Assembly (NCBI GenBank): GCA_964036665.1
Contig: OZ038533.1
Location: 15,744,575-15,808,574, forward strand
DNA: 64,000 nt
Reading direction: 5' to 3'
Source of the DNA: Gordius sp. MW1
Taxonomy: Eukaryota; Nematomorpha; Gordioida; Gordea; Gordiidae
A model generated the notes under the pieces. That model was not told the origin of the DNA and ran no database searches. It worked only from the letters and a program-made list of their open reading frames with translations. Position 1 is the stretch's first letter. Each line of letters begins with the position of its first letter. The translations under genes and the position numbers were made by a program. Below, in pieces: positions 1 through 22,448 of the stretch.

Positions 1-500
1 ATTAAAATGGCAAATATTTTGGAGGACAAAGTTGGTTGTACTTTATGGGCGAGAATAACAATGGGTGAAAATAAATATTATTGTTATCGGGAGTTTTAAA
101 GTACAATACACATTTGGCACCTATACAAAAAACAATAAATAATTAAATTTATTAAAATGCTAAATTTAAGATTAATTTTGGATTTTGAAAAATTTACCAA
201 AACTTGAAAAGTTAAAAATTTTAGAATTTTCATTGAACACAAACCAATGACACCAATTTCGGATTTAAAAAATTCCAAATTTTCGTACTATGCTTTAATA
301 TTATAAAAAAACGCAGTGGTTAATTAAAATTTAAGTTGTACTCTATTACAATGACCTTTCTTAAATAAACAAAATACACTAACTGCTTTGGTATTTCTTG
401 AAAACGCACCTTTAACCGAGGTGTGTTTATATGTTTAAATCCAGCCCCCTTACTAATTTTCAAACAAATTAAATTGTGGTTTTAATATCTTGATGATACT

Positions 501-620
501 CATGGGCGTAGCCAGCTTAAAATTAGATTTTGGCTTTAAAATTATAATATAATTAAGCTAGATTAAAGATTTTGAAACATTTTCAGCTTTTGAGCCTGAG
601 ATTTTGATCAGGGGTGCCTA
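501..620. repeat. Degenerate CATGGGCGTAGCC element fragment
   Basis: The left terminus CATGGGCGTAGCCAGC is clear at 501. The right terminus has decayed, so the end is approximate. Confidence 0.4.
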
Positions 621-627
621 TGCGCTC

Positions 628-749
628 GTGTTGTAAAAAGGGCTATGTTTTGTTCGGTCCACCTTCGGTTCAACTAAGACTAAGGTCGACTCTTAGAACC
701 AAAAAACCAATGGTCAACCAAACAAAACCCAGCCCTTTCTACAACACTA
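628..749. repeat. TAGTGTTGTAAAA palindromic MITE, short copy
   Basis: The left end reads GTGTTGTAAAAAGGGCT and the right end AGCCCTTTCTACAACACTA. The two are inverted copies of each other, with the GTCGACT words typical of the family between them. Confidence 0.6.
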
Positions 750-1392
750 TTATGCGCCCCTCCAATGGGCAAGACTTCTTATTTTAAAACTCTAAAATGG
801 AGGGGCTTTATATAATTTGGCATCTGAAAACATTAATAGAAATTAAAGTTGTGCATATTCCTTTTGCCCCCCCCCCCCCCAAGATATCGTATTGAAATAA
901 TAATAATTTTTAAGGGGTTGGGGTTAAATTTTATTAATTAAAAGTATATAATTTTATTATTTTTTCAAAAGAAAGTACAAACCTCTTTTTTTGACCATTG
1001 GAGGGGAATATTAGTTACACATAAACAACCCTACCCATAAAATATTACTTTCACCGGTTTATAAAATTTATTTGAAATATTTTTTTCTACCTTCCCAATC
1101 TTATCCCAGGAGCTTTGACTACTTATAGTGAGAAACAAGCATTTTTAAAAAATTACCTTGCATATCATCTTATCTTTTTTAGAACCTATTTTACGAATAC
1201 TGGCGATTTTATTTCTTAATATTTTATTTTTTTAGATCATTTTTTAAAAATAAGTATTCAAACGCTTTATTTGTTAAATGTTGGGCTATATTTGTTCCAA
1301 AAAACTCAATTAAATTATTTAAAAACTATCCAGATTTAAGTACAATTTAAAATGAATTTTTATTAATTCAATGGACCACCCTACCTGTAAAC

Positions 1393-1513
1393 TAGTGTTG
1401 CAAAAATGGCTGAGCTTTGTTTGATCGGCCTTTGGTTTTAGACGACTAAACATAAACCGACCAAACATTTTTTGGCCTATTTTTTCTTAGTCGACCACAA
1501 GGCTCGAATCTGA
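1393..1513. repeat. TAGTGTTGTAAAA MITE, left half
   Basis: A left end (TAGTGTTGCAAAAATGGCT) followed by the family's GACTAAACATAAAC and GTCGACCACAAGGCT words. The right terminus is missing. Confidence 0.5.
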
Positions 1514-4500
1514 TAAATAGTTCTTTATTTATAATATTATTTTATGCTCGCTTATCGTACATTTCATGTATCTATTTGACCTAACAAAAGCATTTCAACA
1601 CCTTACTTTTAAATGCTCAAAATTAGGGGCGCACTTTCATTCTAATTTAAGAAAGAAACGTCGTCATCATTCTCTATTGTCACCCAGCGCTGTAGAAACT
1701 TTAGGAAGAAAAAAGGAGAAACCAATTATATAAGCATACACTTCCCGGTTCAAGTAAGAATTTTGATCTCGGCTGTCTTTTATTCTAGCCCCTTCCCCCC
1801 CCCTACCTCTAGTATGCTTAGGAGGAAACTAGTAAAAATCATATGAGTGTGTAAAAAGTAGTTTTTTAGGGTCATGACTTAGCATTAAGGGGGGGGGGCG
1901 GAATGGCCCTTCCTGACCTTTCACTCTTCATCGCATTTTTACTACAGCGCGGATGACAACAATTAAAATGTAGGGAAATAGTTTGTGTGTTTCCCAAACA
2001 TGACCTCTCCCCCCCCTCCCCCTTGGGTTCTAATGTAAAGGATAATTATCAAAATGGTTTTATTAGGGTGAAATTCTATCCTAGACCATACATCCTCCAT
2101 ACATATTACATATTATAAAAGATGTAAAGAAGCATTATATAGTTTGCTACACTACACAGTCTACACTAGATTATATTGGTTCAATGGCCCACTCTCCTTT
2201 TCTAGCACACCCCAATGTAAGCCTGTTTTCCTTGTGCTTGTGTTTTAATGGATTTTATATTTTTATGTACAATCTTATAGTTTTGTAGAATTGATTATTT
2301 TTTTTTACATTTTTTTTTTTACCAATTTGTATTGAATATTTTCCCTTTATTTTACGATTTTTTTTTATATGTTTTTTTTTTTGGGGGGGGGGGATGGAGG
2401 GGAAATTAGTAATGGGGGTAATGTGTCTGACCCGTCTACTAATAGCCGCATCAATTAACTTACTAACACATTCAGTTTCTAAGCGTGCCTCATACAGAAG
2501 TAGTACTTATTAAGTACTTACTTATTATACCTACCCCTTTTGAGTACGATTGCAGAGAAATTGTTTTAATTTTTTTTTAAATAAATTGATTAATATTACC
2601 CAATTTAAAATAAAATTATGAGCTGTTGCCTTATTATAACCCTTAAGATTTCTTTCGAAAATGGTGGGTGATACCCCCCCCCCCCCCCCCCAGAGTTAGC
2701 TAAATTTAAAATTTAAGTTTTTAGAATTTTTAAAACTTTGCCACTTTTTATTTTAACCCTGGAGTATTTACAATTGTCAATTTTTAGTAAAATGAAAAAA
2801 ATATCAAATAAAGCCCAATATTTTATTTACTTTCAGTTTCTATCGAAAACTTAACGTGAAAATAGTACTATTTTCGATTTAATTAACCACAATTAAAATA
2901 GTTGAAACTTACTCAATTAACCTACCTAATAAAAAATTCCATGGTGTATATTTATACTGGTTTCACTTTAATTTTAGTTGTTTTTCGCTAAGTTTAGCCT
3001 AAAAACGCTGGCCCCGATGGTACACAATTGTGTAGTACAAATATGAGGTGGGCGAAGGGAATAAGTAAGTAGTAATTAATGGCTTGTTATTCAGCGGCTA
3101 CAAAAATTCATTTAAAAATATCAAGCCCGTGTTTATACTATGTCTGGGAATTTTGTTGGGTTTCGATTTTAAACCATGCCAAAATCACCTCGTTTTCAAA
3201 ATTTACCGGTAAGGCCAGGGGGGCATGGAAGGGCTGCCGCCCCCCCCCCCCACAAGGGGAAATATTTGTCTGAGTGGGACTCGATTTTTTGCAAATTTTG
3301 AGTTAGCCCATGTTTATTATAACTAAATCATTAATATTTGTAAATATAATACTCTAGCAATATCGGAATGTTTTCCAAATATTTATAAAACTTCAGCTTT
3401 TTATGGATTTCATGCATCTCCGCAAAATATGTATTTTTAACTATAATAAACCCTACGTTACATTAAAAAACTTTTTAAAGACGATTTCTTAAAAAAATTT
3501 GCCCTTAAAAAATGTCATTTAACACTGGGAAAATCTTTTAAAATAGGTTCACGACACAAAATACCAAACATAATTCCGACTAGACTCAATAAATATATAT
3601 TGGAGGCTATTAATTTAGTAGAGATTGTTAGATAGAGTTAAAATTAAGGAAAAACTTTTTAAAAAATTTCCTTATTTAATTGCTAAAGTATTTTTTTTTA
3701 ATATAAATTCGTATGTTTTTTTGCATGTAACTTGGAAGAAATCATAATATTGATTAATTAATAACCACGAATTCTTTGGATTTGAAAGAAACAGGGGGGG
3801 GGGGCGGTAGGTTAACGGGCGGGCCCCTGGTCTAGTTATTTGGGGGAAAAATCTAAATTAATAGCGAAACCGACTGGGAAGAAAAATAATGGTAAAATAT
3901 TAATTTAATTTAAAAAAATAAAAAAAAAGTTCGTAAAATGCAGAAAATAGCACACATACCATTTTGACCACAAAAATTGCCCAAAAAAATCAATAGCCAC
4001 ACTCACATTATGCTAGCGTTTATGAAGTATAAACGCGCTCCGTTCGCTCACCCATCTCTTATAAGCAGCGCTTTAGCAAATTATTTTATAATAATTTTAT
4101 TTTATAAAAATGCCATCTTTGCCCCCCCCCCCCCGTTCTTAGCGATATTTGATTTTTAAATTTTCCTTTAAATTTTCCCCAATGGCTCCTCATCATTTTT
4201 GCAATATTTATTTGAAACCCGCACATATTATATATATACTAAATGGATTCTCGCCCCTACCCCCTCCCCCCTAGAATTTTTACCTGTAACCGCCCGCCCG
4301 AGCGCACATTACAATTTTACTATTCCTACTACTACACCACACACTGCATTATAACACCAATGCAGTCCGGCCCCACCCCCACCCCCTTACACTCACTCCC
4401 CCATAACACCTATATATCAAATTTAAAAAATTAAAATCAACTTTCTTCACTCTTACTATATGTAAAATAACCTTTATTTTTAAAAAAGAAATAATTAATT

Positions 4501-5568
4501 ATAATATTATTATTGCTATTATCGAAAATTATTGGAGTTCGGAATCAATATCTAAAAGTTAGAAACTCCATTCCTCCTCTGTACTACCCAATGGCATATT
4601 CCTAAAACATAACTTATTCCTATTATTGAATAATATTGACTCGTGTATGGTGAGTTTTATAAATTTTTAACAATATATGGATTTTTTTTATAATTTCTGA
4701 GCACAATGTATAGTCTTCCACTTAATTTTATGAAATTTACTTAATAATTTCTTTCTAGAGGGCCGGGGGGCATATTCATGGGCTGGGCGTGGACAGGATT
4801 TGGAATTAAAGGGGGGCAATAATGATTTAGGAAGGGGGCAAAATTATAATTTTCCTTAATTTCAGCCATGAGTATATTAAATTATAAATATATTTTGGAT
4901 TAAGAAGGGGGCGGTCGGCCTCTCTGCCTCCCCCTGGCTAGGTCTATGGGCCTATTGATAAATATTAAAATAATAACCATATAAACCCTAAATTCTTTCA
5001 AACTTCTTTTTATTATTTTAGTTTTGTTTCCGATGCTATAATTAATTTTGGATTGAATTTACATATTTTACAACAAAATCTTTTACGAAACATGGAAGAG
5101 CTAATATGCTTGGGCCCAGCCAAGTGGAGTCAGTCGATGTAAAAAATCGACTAAATTAAAAAGAATTTAGCTTAAAACCAAAAAAAAAATAGAGTTTTGC
5201 CGAGCTCTCAATAATTATCTGCTAAATATCTAATTTTTCTAAAAATATAATTATTTCTGCTCTTGAGCTATTGAGCCATATAACCGGTAAAATTGACACA
5301 TACAACACATAAAGGATGTCAGGAGGTGCCCTTTGGTTAGCCAGACTTGGTTTAGTGAGTTGACACAAATATCCCGCAAATAATATTAGACGCGAGCTGC
5401 TTACCTGGTGGATTGACCAATATTTACATTAATTAATCAGCACACAGAAGTTAATATGCCAGTGCGATAAAATGGTAATACTATTAGGTAAAAGGTTGAG
5501 GTTTATAATATGTTACTAATAGTCATCCTTCCTATCCCTAAAACCTTTCACAAACAAAGAACATCGTC

Positions 5569-5740
5569 CTGGGCCTAGCCAAGGGGGTAGGGGGCAGGAA
5601 GGGGCGGCTGCCCCCTTTTAAATCCAAAAAATTGTTGAAATCTACTAAAATTACGGCTAAAATTTCAAAAATGATCATTTTGCTTCTCCCTAAATCATTA
5701 TTGCCAACCCCCTCTAATCCCGATGCTGGCTACGCCCATG
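5569..5740. repeat. CATGGGCGTAGCC MITE copy
   Basis: The left end CTGGGCCTAGCCAAGG and the right end TGGCTACGCCCATG are inverted repeats. The body is the family's G-rich/C-rich pattern with CTAAATCATTATTGCC. The flanks AACATCGT and AATGTCGT are probably a decayed 8-bp target duplication. Confidence 0.75.
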
Positions 5741-6067
5741 AATGTCGTGAATGATATTAAAAAACAAATAAAAGTGTCAATTTTTTATTTTGGGTGTTTT
5801 TAATTAGTTTTGTCGTTTTGGAATTTGTTTTTCCATGGTCCGAGCGCACCTAATAGCATTTTTATCTAAATTTAACAATGTGCTTAGGAAGATTAGAATT
5901 TATGTAGTTGGTAGAAAATACAAAAAACCATTTGTTAGGAGAATATTTGAGAGGGGGGGTAATGGTTTTGTTTTTCTTACAATTTCCCACCAATCAGCAA
6001 TTATAGATAATTTTTTTCAAGATTTGGCCTGATTTCATTTGATACTATTGCTTAAATTCTAAATAAC

Positions 6068-6234
6068 CATGAGCGTAGCCAGCATTGGAATTAGAGGGCG
6101 CCAATAATGATTTAGGGAGGAGCAAAATGATCGTTTTTTAAAATTTTAGCCATAATTTTAATAAATTTCAACAATTTTCTATATTTAGAGAGGGGGCAGC
6201 CGCCCCTCCTTGCACCCCTTTGGCTACGCCCATG
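6068..6234. repeat. CATGGGCGTAGCC MITE with perfect 8-bp target duplication
   Basis: A 167-bp copy with inverted ends CATGAGCGTAGCC and GGCTACGCCCATG, flanked on both sides by TAAATAAC (6060-6067 and 6235-6242). An 8-bp duplication is characteristic of hAT transposition. Confidence 0.85.
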
Positions 6235-6263
6235 TAAATAACCAAATTATTTTATAAAACAAT

Positions 6264-6375
6264 CATGGGTGTAGCCATGGGTGGCAGGGAGGGGCGGCTG
6301 CCCCCTCTAAATCCAAAAATTCTTTAAATCATAGTGCCCCCCCCCCCTATATATCTAATCCTGGCTACGCCAATG
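6264..6375. repeat. CATGGGCGTAGCC MITE, short copy
   Basis: Left end CATGGGTGTAGCCATGG and right end TGGCTACGCCAATG, about 110 bp. It lies just after the previous copy in tandem order, and its flanks (AAAACAAT, AGACCAAT) are partly alike. Confidence 0.7.
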
Positions 6376-7116
6376 AGACCAATGACTGTAAATTCCTTTC
6401 AGTTTTATATGAACGCCTTTTCGCTTCGGTAGGTTAGGAAAAGGAAAGTTGTGTCAACTTAATACATTTTCACTTATCAAAGTATGACATTGAAGCAGGA
6501 TCGTAATAGTAAAGTAACCATGACCCTTGGCTAACACACCACATATTCTTTCTTCCCACCCACATTCATGACCATTAAAAATTGTTAGAGTTGGAGTTAA
6601 ACTTTTGCCACTGTTTTCACGTCAATCATTCCTCCCTCCACTTGTACTTTGCAAGTAGTAGTTTAATTATAACTATTGTAATCGTGGCACAATGTTTATA
6701 CATCCGTTATTAATGTATGTAGGTCCACCACAACACAACAGCTCATCCCATCCCCCAAACGCATTAGTTTGTTCAAGTTTGTACCACAAAATTTTCCCAT
6801 GCACTTTCCCCGCACACTACTAAGCGCCCGCGCGCGCGCAAATAATACATAAATCAGAACGTTCCAAGTCCAACTCTCATATTTTTCCATCCCCATGAAT
6901 AGATTCATTGTTGATGAAGGGGGGACGGGGGAGTTCAAGCTCGCAGTGGACAAACAATGTCATTGGGGGGCGGGGGGGGGGAGAAGAGAAAGTAATATAC
7001 TGATACTGACCACACATCATGCTTTTTTGGGGTCAGGTCAAGCCACAAAATCCATCTCCTCTCTCTGTTAGAATATAGTAGTATAACTGTTAAAGTTGAC
7101 CTTTACCCACCTTTTT

Positions 7117-7345
7117 AACTCTCTCCCTCTCTCCCTCTATAAGGTTTTAAGGGGTAGGTGAACAATGGCTGACCATAATCACGGAGATATGGTTTGGTGT
7201 AATAGGAGAGGTGGGGAGAGAATGACCAGCAGAGGTGTTAGTAGATGGGGGGGGGGTTGGTTTTATCTAGCTCTAGAAGAGTGGTAAAGATCAAGGAGGG
7301 TAAAAATATAGATAGGCAACCCCACTCGCTCTCTCTCTATCTAAG
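7117..7345 (+). promoter_or_regulatory. CT/GAGA-rich stretch upstream of E75 with a TATA-like word
   Basis: CTCTCTCC-type runs near 7120-7137 lead into CTATAAGG (TATAAG at 7138-7143), with another CTCTCTCT run near 7330. GAGA-type tracts and a TATA-like word about 450 bp ahead of the first E75 ATG would fit a promoter. No transcription start can be shown from sequence, so this is a weak call. Confidence 0.2.
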
Positions 7346-7595
7346 CCTTATTTATATCGTAGAATAACCAACGCAACGACTGACCTATAGTATAGTACAA
7401 CAGTGATAATGACATTCAGCCGTGGAGCTCACCCCTTTCACTATCTTGCTACGACACCTTATTTTTTTGTAACCCGAGGGCAGGAGGCAATCAAATCATA
7501 TTGATTGGAATTATATTAAAATTTTTGAACGTACAATCGATAGATATCGTAGAGAAGTTCGGATACATATCAATAAGAATTATCGGAATCAATCA

Positions 7596-16561
<8,966 letters not shown>

Positions 16562-17624
16562 AGCATATCCTTGAACCTATTCTCTAGCTAATCAACAAGA
16601 GCATCAAAGTGTTGTGTTCATGCATTTATGTTTAAAATATCACGCGTATCTCACGAGCTTTTAGAAATTCTTTTACAAATAAATCATTAAGCAGTGATTC
16701 GTTGTTATCCATTGATTACCTATTTAAAGCTTGAACGATTATTACCCTTTAAATATGCACTACACCGAGGCTTGCCTTAATTAACCCTGTAAACCCTTTT
16801 TCTACCCCATTTTCCTCTAATCGAGTTCTATGCACATAATGTATTAACCTTAGTAAACACCTTTTATACATATATGCGCGAATATTACTTACATATGGAT
16901 TTATTAGGCAATATACATTTGAAAATATCACAACAACGCACCAAAATATGTGAATTATTCTATTATTAAATTGTGCGTCTCATGATCAATCTAACTCACC
17001 CCCTAATATTTCTTTTGATTTAGTAAATGTAATAAAGCATTCGATATTGGGTTTATTTTTATAACTATTTGAAAATGACTTGGTAAAAGAGTGAAACCTA
17101 ACATTTTATGCCTTTTACTTAATAAAGATAGCATTTCTAGTCTAGGTTATGTATAATCAAGCTTTACTTAGAAAGATTTTTAATAATTTATAGAATGGAT
17201 GTATTACATATTATGGTCCGATGAATATTATACTGCAATTAATTTAAGGATAATACTAAAAACTATTTAATTGATTGTGTTGACAACAAAAAATAGTTTG
17301 ATAGCGATGGATGAGTTGCGGGGAATTTTATACTTTCAAATTTATAATAATAAATTTTCTTGAGAGTAGCAGCTTGGCAAGTGTACCTGATGTCCTTCAA
17401 GTGTAATTAGTGTGGCTGGTGGTAAATAGTGGAACCATTTTGTAGTAGGGATTTCAAAGTTGAAAGCCCAAAGAGTGAATATTAGGTTGTTACAAAACGA
17501 GTAGATGTTAGGTTTGTTTGGGAGAATGCCGGCAGTTCTAGTCAATAATGATATCCTAAGAAATTAGTTTTCGGTTGACTACAATTAGAACTCGCTAAAA
17601 TTAAATAAGGACGGTAAATATTTG

Positions 17625-17758
17625 CATGAGCGTAGCCAGGTTGTGGATTAGGGGGGGGGAAGTGTTTAAGTTCTATTAAGGATTTTAAGGGTTTTTGTTA
17701 TTTAATGGCTGGTGCGGCAGCCCCTCCCTGTCCCCTCCCCCCACCCAGCTACGCCCAT
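17625..17758. repeat. CATGGGCGTAGCC MITE copy
   Basis: Left end CATGAGCGTAGCCAGG and right end CAGCTACGCCCAT. The flanks AAATATTTG and AAATATTG fit a target duplication. The body is shortened. Confidence 0.75.
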
Positions 17759-19387
17759 AAATATTGTGCACGTCTTTAAATATTTTGGATGATAAACAGC
17801 ATCGTTATTTTAATTAAATTTGACTCCACTTTTAAAAGTTTTACATGTGAGATATTGAATAAACACAGTTTTTGCAAATAAATATTATGTACTTAAGCTG
17901 AATGTTAAAGTATAGATAAAAAATATAAGAAGATTGGCAGGATAACGACTCTTATTAAGGTTTCAAATATTATGGTGGCCCGTCCACTTGGCGACAATCA
18001 TTTTGCCGAATTGAATGTCCAAATGTTAAAAAATGTCCCCCAACAAAAAGCATAATTCATTTTTGGATTAAAGTATAATAAAACTGATAATTATTATGAA
18101 AGGTAATCAATTTAGGGGCTTCTTTATGAAAATGAGGAGATGGTCGTTAATGTCCCAGGGTGAATTCGGCAAGATTGTTCGGCGAGTTGATAGGGCACCA
18201 TATTAAAATGGACCCATTTGCATTTTAAATGTTTCTTAACCAAGTTTGAAATTTAAAATATGCTTAAAAACTCAAAGTTTACAGAAAGTCAAATAATTAC
18301 AAGGCCTACCGAAAGAGCATTAATTCCTTTAGTTTCTCAAGTAGTTTCAAAAATTTAATATAAATCCCTTTTACTTTTCATTATTTAATTTATTATAGAT
18401 GTATTTATAAAATATTTTGTAATAAAATTTTTATATGATTTTTGTTTTTATATGCCTTTTATCTGAAATATAAATTGTGTGATTGATTAAATAGAGGATA
18501 TATAAAAATCTGTTAAAGTTTTTTTAAGCCTGCTTAAATTAAATTTATTTTTAAAATGCAACTATTTATAAGACTTGTTTAAATTTTAATTTCTTATACT
18601 ATTGCAATTTAATATCAGTTTGCTTAAATGCTGTTAATAACTTAAGTTTATTTTATTATTTAAACTCAACTTATTATATATTCAAAGAAAAGTCAGATTC
18701 ATACGACTGGGTATGATAACTTTAAACATATTTTTATTCATATGAGACATATAAATAAATTCAATAATATTACATGATATTCATTGTTTTAATTCATCAT
18801 TAATTAATAATTTATGAGACAATTGCCTTATAAAATTCATCATTATTATTAATATCTGATACATCATAACAACTTTCGTTAACACTTCCAAACTCTTATA
18901 ACGTACAGTTTTAACACTCCAAATTCATTTATAGGACTTTAATAATTTAAATGATCAGAAGTTGCTTAGGAGTTAATGATTGTTAATATAAATTTATAAT
19001 ATTATTTGTTAATCAGTTAAAAAGCATATTGATGACAAACATCATTAAATCTATTAATGCTAAGTTTTTGAAGGGTTACCAAAAAAAATTTGGGCCATTT
19101 TTTGTGATTTTCTTAATACTATTCTATCAATTTTTGCCCAAAATAGGAATATTTAAAATTAATGACATTACAAAAATGAGTAGAGTTTTAATATTTATCA
19201 TTAATCAATAATTTTAATTATAATTTTTATATCATGTGTATAAGATAGAATGCAAAAATTAACATATAAATTAAATTTATTTATATGTGTCTTTACTATT
19301 ATCTATTGGTTAGAAGTGTCCAGTTTTCAAGTTGCTTACATCACCAGACCTTTTTATTATAACTAGGTTTAGAATATGATTTGCAGT

Positions 19388-19560
19388 GGTCTTGTAAAGT
19401 TGGGTTTTGTTTGGTTGAGCCATGGTTCAACTAAGCCTAATAGTTGACTGGTGTGCTTTTCAAATTTCGACTAAGCCTAATGGTCGACTAAGAAAAACAG
19501 ACCAAAAATTAGTCGGCTAAAAAAGGATAAAAACCATGCCCAGCTGTTTTTACAACTTTG
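19388..19560. repeat. TAGTGTTGTAAAA MITE, decayed copy
   Basis: The left end is changed to GGTCTTGTAAAGTTGGG and the right end reads AGCTGTTTTTACAACTTTG. The internal GACTAAGCCTAATGGTCGAC identifies the family. Confidence 0.6.
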
Positions 19561-20585
19561 ATCTATAGCATGGTTACAAATAAATAGCGATCAGCTTATC
19601 CACACAAAAAATAGTGGATACCATTTTAAACTACAAATCAGGCTTATTTTTAACCACATTTAGGCAAATATTATGAACAATGGGAAACATTTCTATTTGA
19701 TACATTTTTACTAAAAAAATTATCTTAAAGATGAGTTTAATACAATAGCCTATGATGATCTCCATTATCGACAATCACTTTTGCCTTAAAATATTAACTT
19801 AAATTGTTAAAGACATAATATATGTTATTTTAACCTTTTATGGTCAAAATGTCTGAAAATGACCATATTTGTTATGTAAGGAGCCTCGTATTATTTCCGG
19901 TATTCATATTTCTTTCGTAGAATATAATAAATTATCTCCATTGTTTTCACGTCTATCATTTCTCACACACTCCCCCATTCAACTACATTTAATTAGCCGC
20001 TTTGTCAGGGATAGAATATGTTAATATCGCGCGTCTGTGTTTTCCATTAATATTCCAAAGGATGAACTACCATTGTGTGGCGTTGCTATAGGAAGGGTTG
20101 AGGGGGTCTAAAGGGGTTCAGCCCCCCCCCCCACCCCCCTTACCCCCACCCATTAAATTCCCGCCCCCTAAGAGCTCCTCTTTAGAAATATGTTACTTTA
20201 CCTAAAATCAAAAAAAATTTATTTAATAAATGTTTATTTAGTAAAAATCCGAAAATTTTACCATAATAGTATTATTATCGTAGATCGTAAACTATTTTTT
20301 TTTTGTAATAAATGAGAACAGGTTCGTGCATGGGCATCGCCAAGATTTGAATTCGAATTTTTGTATTTAGGGGGTGAGGGGGGGTTAATTGCCCCCTCGA
20401 TTTGAAATAAAAAAACTCTTCCTACCGTTCTATTTATAATAAATTTAAGTTTGTAATTTTTTTATCAAACTGCCACGTTGAATGGAAGACTTTTCGCCGG
20501 TAAATAGCCAATTCAGTTTATTTTTTTTGCAAATACTGAAAGTTTATTTGTTAAAAATCCGTTGGCTACAATAGTATAATATAAA

Positions 20586-20655
20586 AAATATCACAAGTTG
20601 GACAGGACGGACGGACAACCAAAAACTAGCCCATAAATTGCATAGCAATTAAAAC
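20586..20655. repeat. Right end of the long fold-back element
   Basis: Contains ACAAGTTGGACAGGACGGAC and CATAAATTGCATAGCAATT, which is the inverted copy of the left terminus AATTGCTATGCAATTTATGG seen at 21 kb, 23 kb and elsewhere. Confidence 0.65.
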
Positions 20656-20992
20656 AATTGTAATAGTGGAATTTGCATACAAATGTTAAAGCGTTTTTAT
20701 CGCATCTTCTAGTATAGCTAGCTAGAGCTACGTTCCACCGTACACGTGGTTAATAAATCAATTAATTGCATTGCATTGCATTGTATGCCTTATAATATAA
20801 GACATTATATTATCGTTTCATAGCCCGGGGGCCTTGCTCCTGCAATGTGCTTGAAATGCACCCCCCCCCCCACCACAGCGTTAATTTACACTCTGCTTTA
20901 ATTATTTTATATTTTTAAATTAAAAATGTATATGCGCATTAATAGGAAAATGTAATAGCCCAAGGTATAGATGGCGCTTATTTACAAGTAGT

Positions 20993-21390
20993 AGTTTATA
21001 TGCAATTTATGGGCTCGCTTTTGGTCGTCCGTCCTGTCCAACTCGTGAATTTTCGGAAACTTCTACGGGATTTTAATGGTTGTGAACCTATGCTTCTGTA
21101 AAGAACTTTTAATTTGTTTTCGCATATAGACTAGCTAATGACCGCTGGGCGGCTTAAATTTTTTCGACCTCGCTCGAGCTCAAATCCCATTTTTGTTTTT
21201 GGGCCCGACTAAGTATTACCTTTATATTATACTTCTTTTGGCAACTTGTCTAGGTTGTAGCTTTAAAACGGAAAATTGCGAAACTGACTAAATAATTCCC
21301 TGCAAATGAATGATGACCGTTTTTATAAATAGTTGATTTGGCATTTTTGTATATTCTGCGGGGTCAGTATTAACCCAGGGCTTACCCCAG
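20993..21390. repeat. Long fold-back element, left half
   Basis: Begins with TATGCAATTTATGGGCTCG and runs through GTCCGTCCTGTCCAACTCG, TAATGACCGCTGGGCGG, GACCTCGCTCGAGCTC and CAACTTGTCTAGGTTGTAGC. These words recur in the same order in the copies at 22.9, 36.3 and 49.1 kb. Confidence 0.65.
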
Positions 21391-21720
21391 ATTTAAAATG
21401 AGAGTCGTGGGAGGGGGGGGGGCGCAATAAGTATGATAACAATTTAAAAAGCGGCAATCATTTTTAACAGAAATTTTTACGAGAAATTTTTATTAAAATT
21501 GACTTTTGTGTCGTGTTAATAAAACTCAACCATAAAGCATCATATTTTAGATTATGATGGCCTGAAGCGATGGTAATTTTGGAAAACATTCAGTTTTTTT
21601 GATTGATAAATTTCAATCTAGTAATCTTTTTGAATATTAATTGAGGAGGTATTTGCGAAATCGTAAGAATTTAGTTTTTTTTATTCGTTTAAAATGGTAA
21701 TGGTAAATTATAATTGGCAC

Positions 21721-21870
21721 TAGTGTAGTAAAAACGGCTTGGTGGTTTTTGGATAAATTTTTGGTTTAACTAAGACCAACGAACGACTCGGGTGTGTTTT
21801 TCAAATTTCGACTAAGCCTAGAAGTCGATTAGTCGACTAAAACCAAAATCCTGCCATTCTTACAACACTA
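21721..21870. repeat. TAGTGTTGTAAAA MITE copy
   Basis: Ends TAGTGTAGTAAAAACGGCTT and CATTCTTACAACACTA, with internal words CGACTAAGCCTAGAAGTCGA and TAGTCGACTAAAACC. Confidence 0.7.
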
Positions 21871-22448
21871 CTTTGCACCTCGAGCTTGACCTTAGTTAAT
21901 ATAGTATGCGTCCTTGACCTTTGCCGCCTTTATCTCGGTTATACCGCCTACCCTCTAAGCTTTACCTTCATTTTGAAAAATTTATTTCGATGTTTTAATT
22001 TGTTAAAATAATCTCTTTTTTTTTGAAAATCCCCGACCTCCGATATTTGTGTTTGGGGAACGGTTAAATCCCATATTAATCCGCTCTAGTGAGACTTTGT
22101 AAAAAAGAACATGGGCAAAATAATAATATTTAGTAATTTTACCCATCATTCTGAATTTTAAGGAATTTTCAACTTATAGGGGGGGGGGGGCGCCGCACCC
22201 CTAGCTACACCCATGTATTGTGGGGTCTTTATAGCCCCCAGAAATCCTGATTTTTATTTTGCTAATATCCTCTAATTGAATTCACATTTATTGCAAAAAA
22301 TACTCTTAACTGTAACTTAGTTATAATAGGCGCAAAAATAATGGTATATAGATTATAACCACGGTTTTTCACTTAACTTTTTATATTATATATATATAAA
22401 TCTTTCGAGAAATTCCTCCCATATTTACGAAATTTAATTTGCTTTTAG

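Larger units (their letters stand above)
1..7400. other. Gene-free repeat-rich region
   Basis: No exon-like stretch was recognised on either strand. The DNA is AT-rich with scattered poly-C/poly-G runs (for example near 871, 2680 and 4120) and several degenerate copies of the two short DNA-transposon families described separately. The open frames here are short and cross low-complexity sequence, so I do not call them genes. Confidence 0.6.
16700..22440. other. Intergenic region between E75 and the first catulin exon found
   Basis: Apart from E75 3' sequence up to about 17 kb, I recognise no exon here. 18.2-19.3 kb is extremely AT-rich. The rest holds copies of the short DNA elements. The first exon(s) of alpha-catulin should lie in or before this stretch, because the first exon I recognise starts at a splice acceptor, but I could not locate them. 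Confidence 0.5.

Noticed and set aside
5835-6032. 65-codon frame beginning MVRAHLIAFL
   Set aside because: Basic, AT-driven composition with no recognised motif or splice context in a repeat-rich region.
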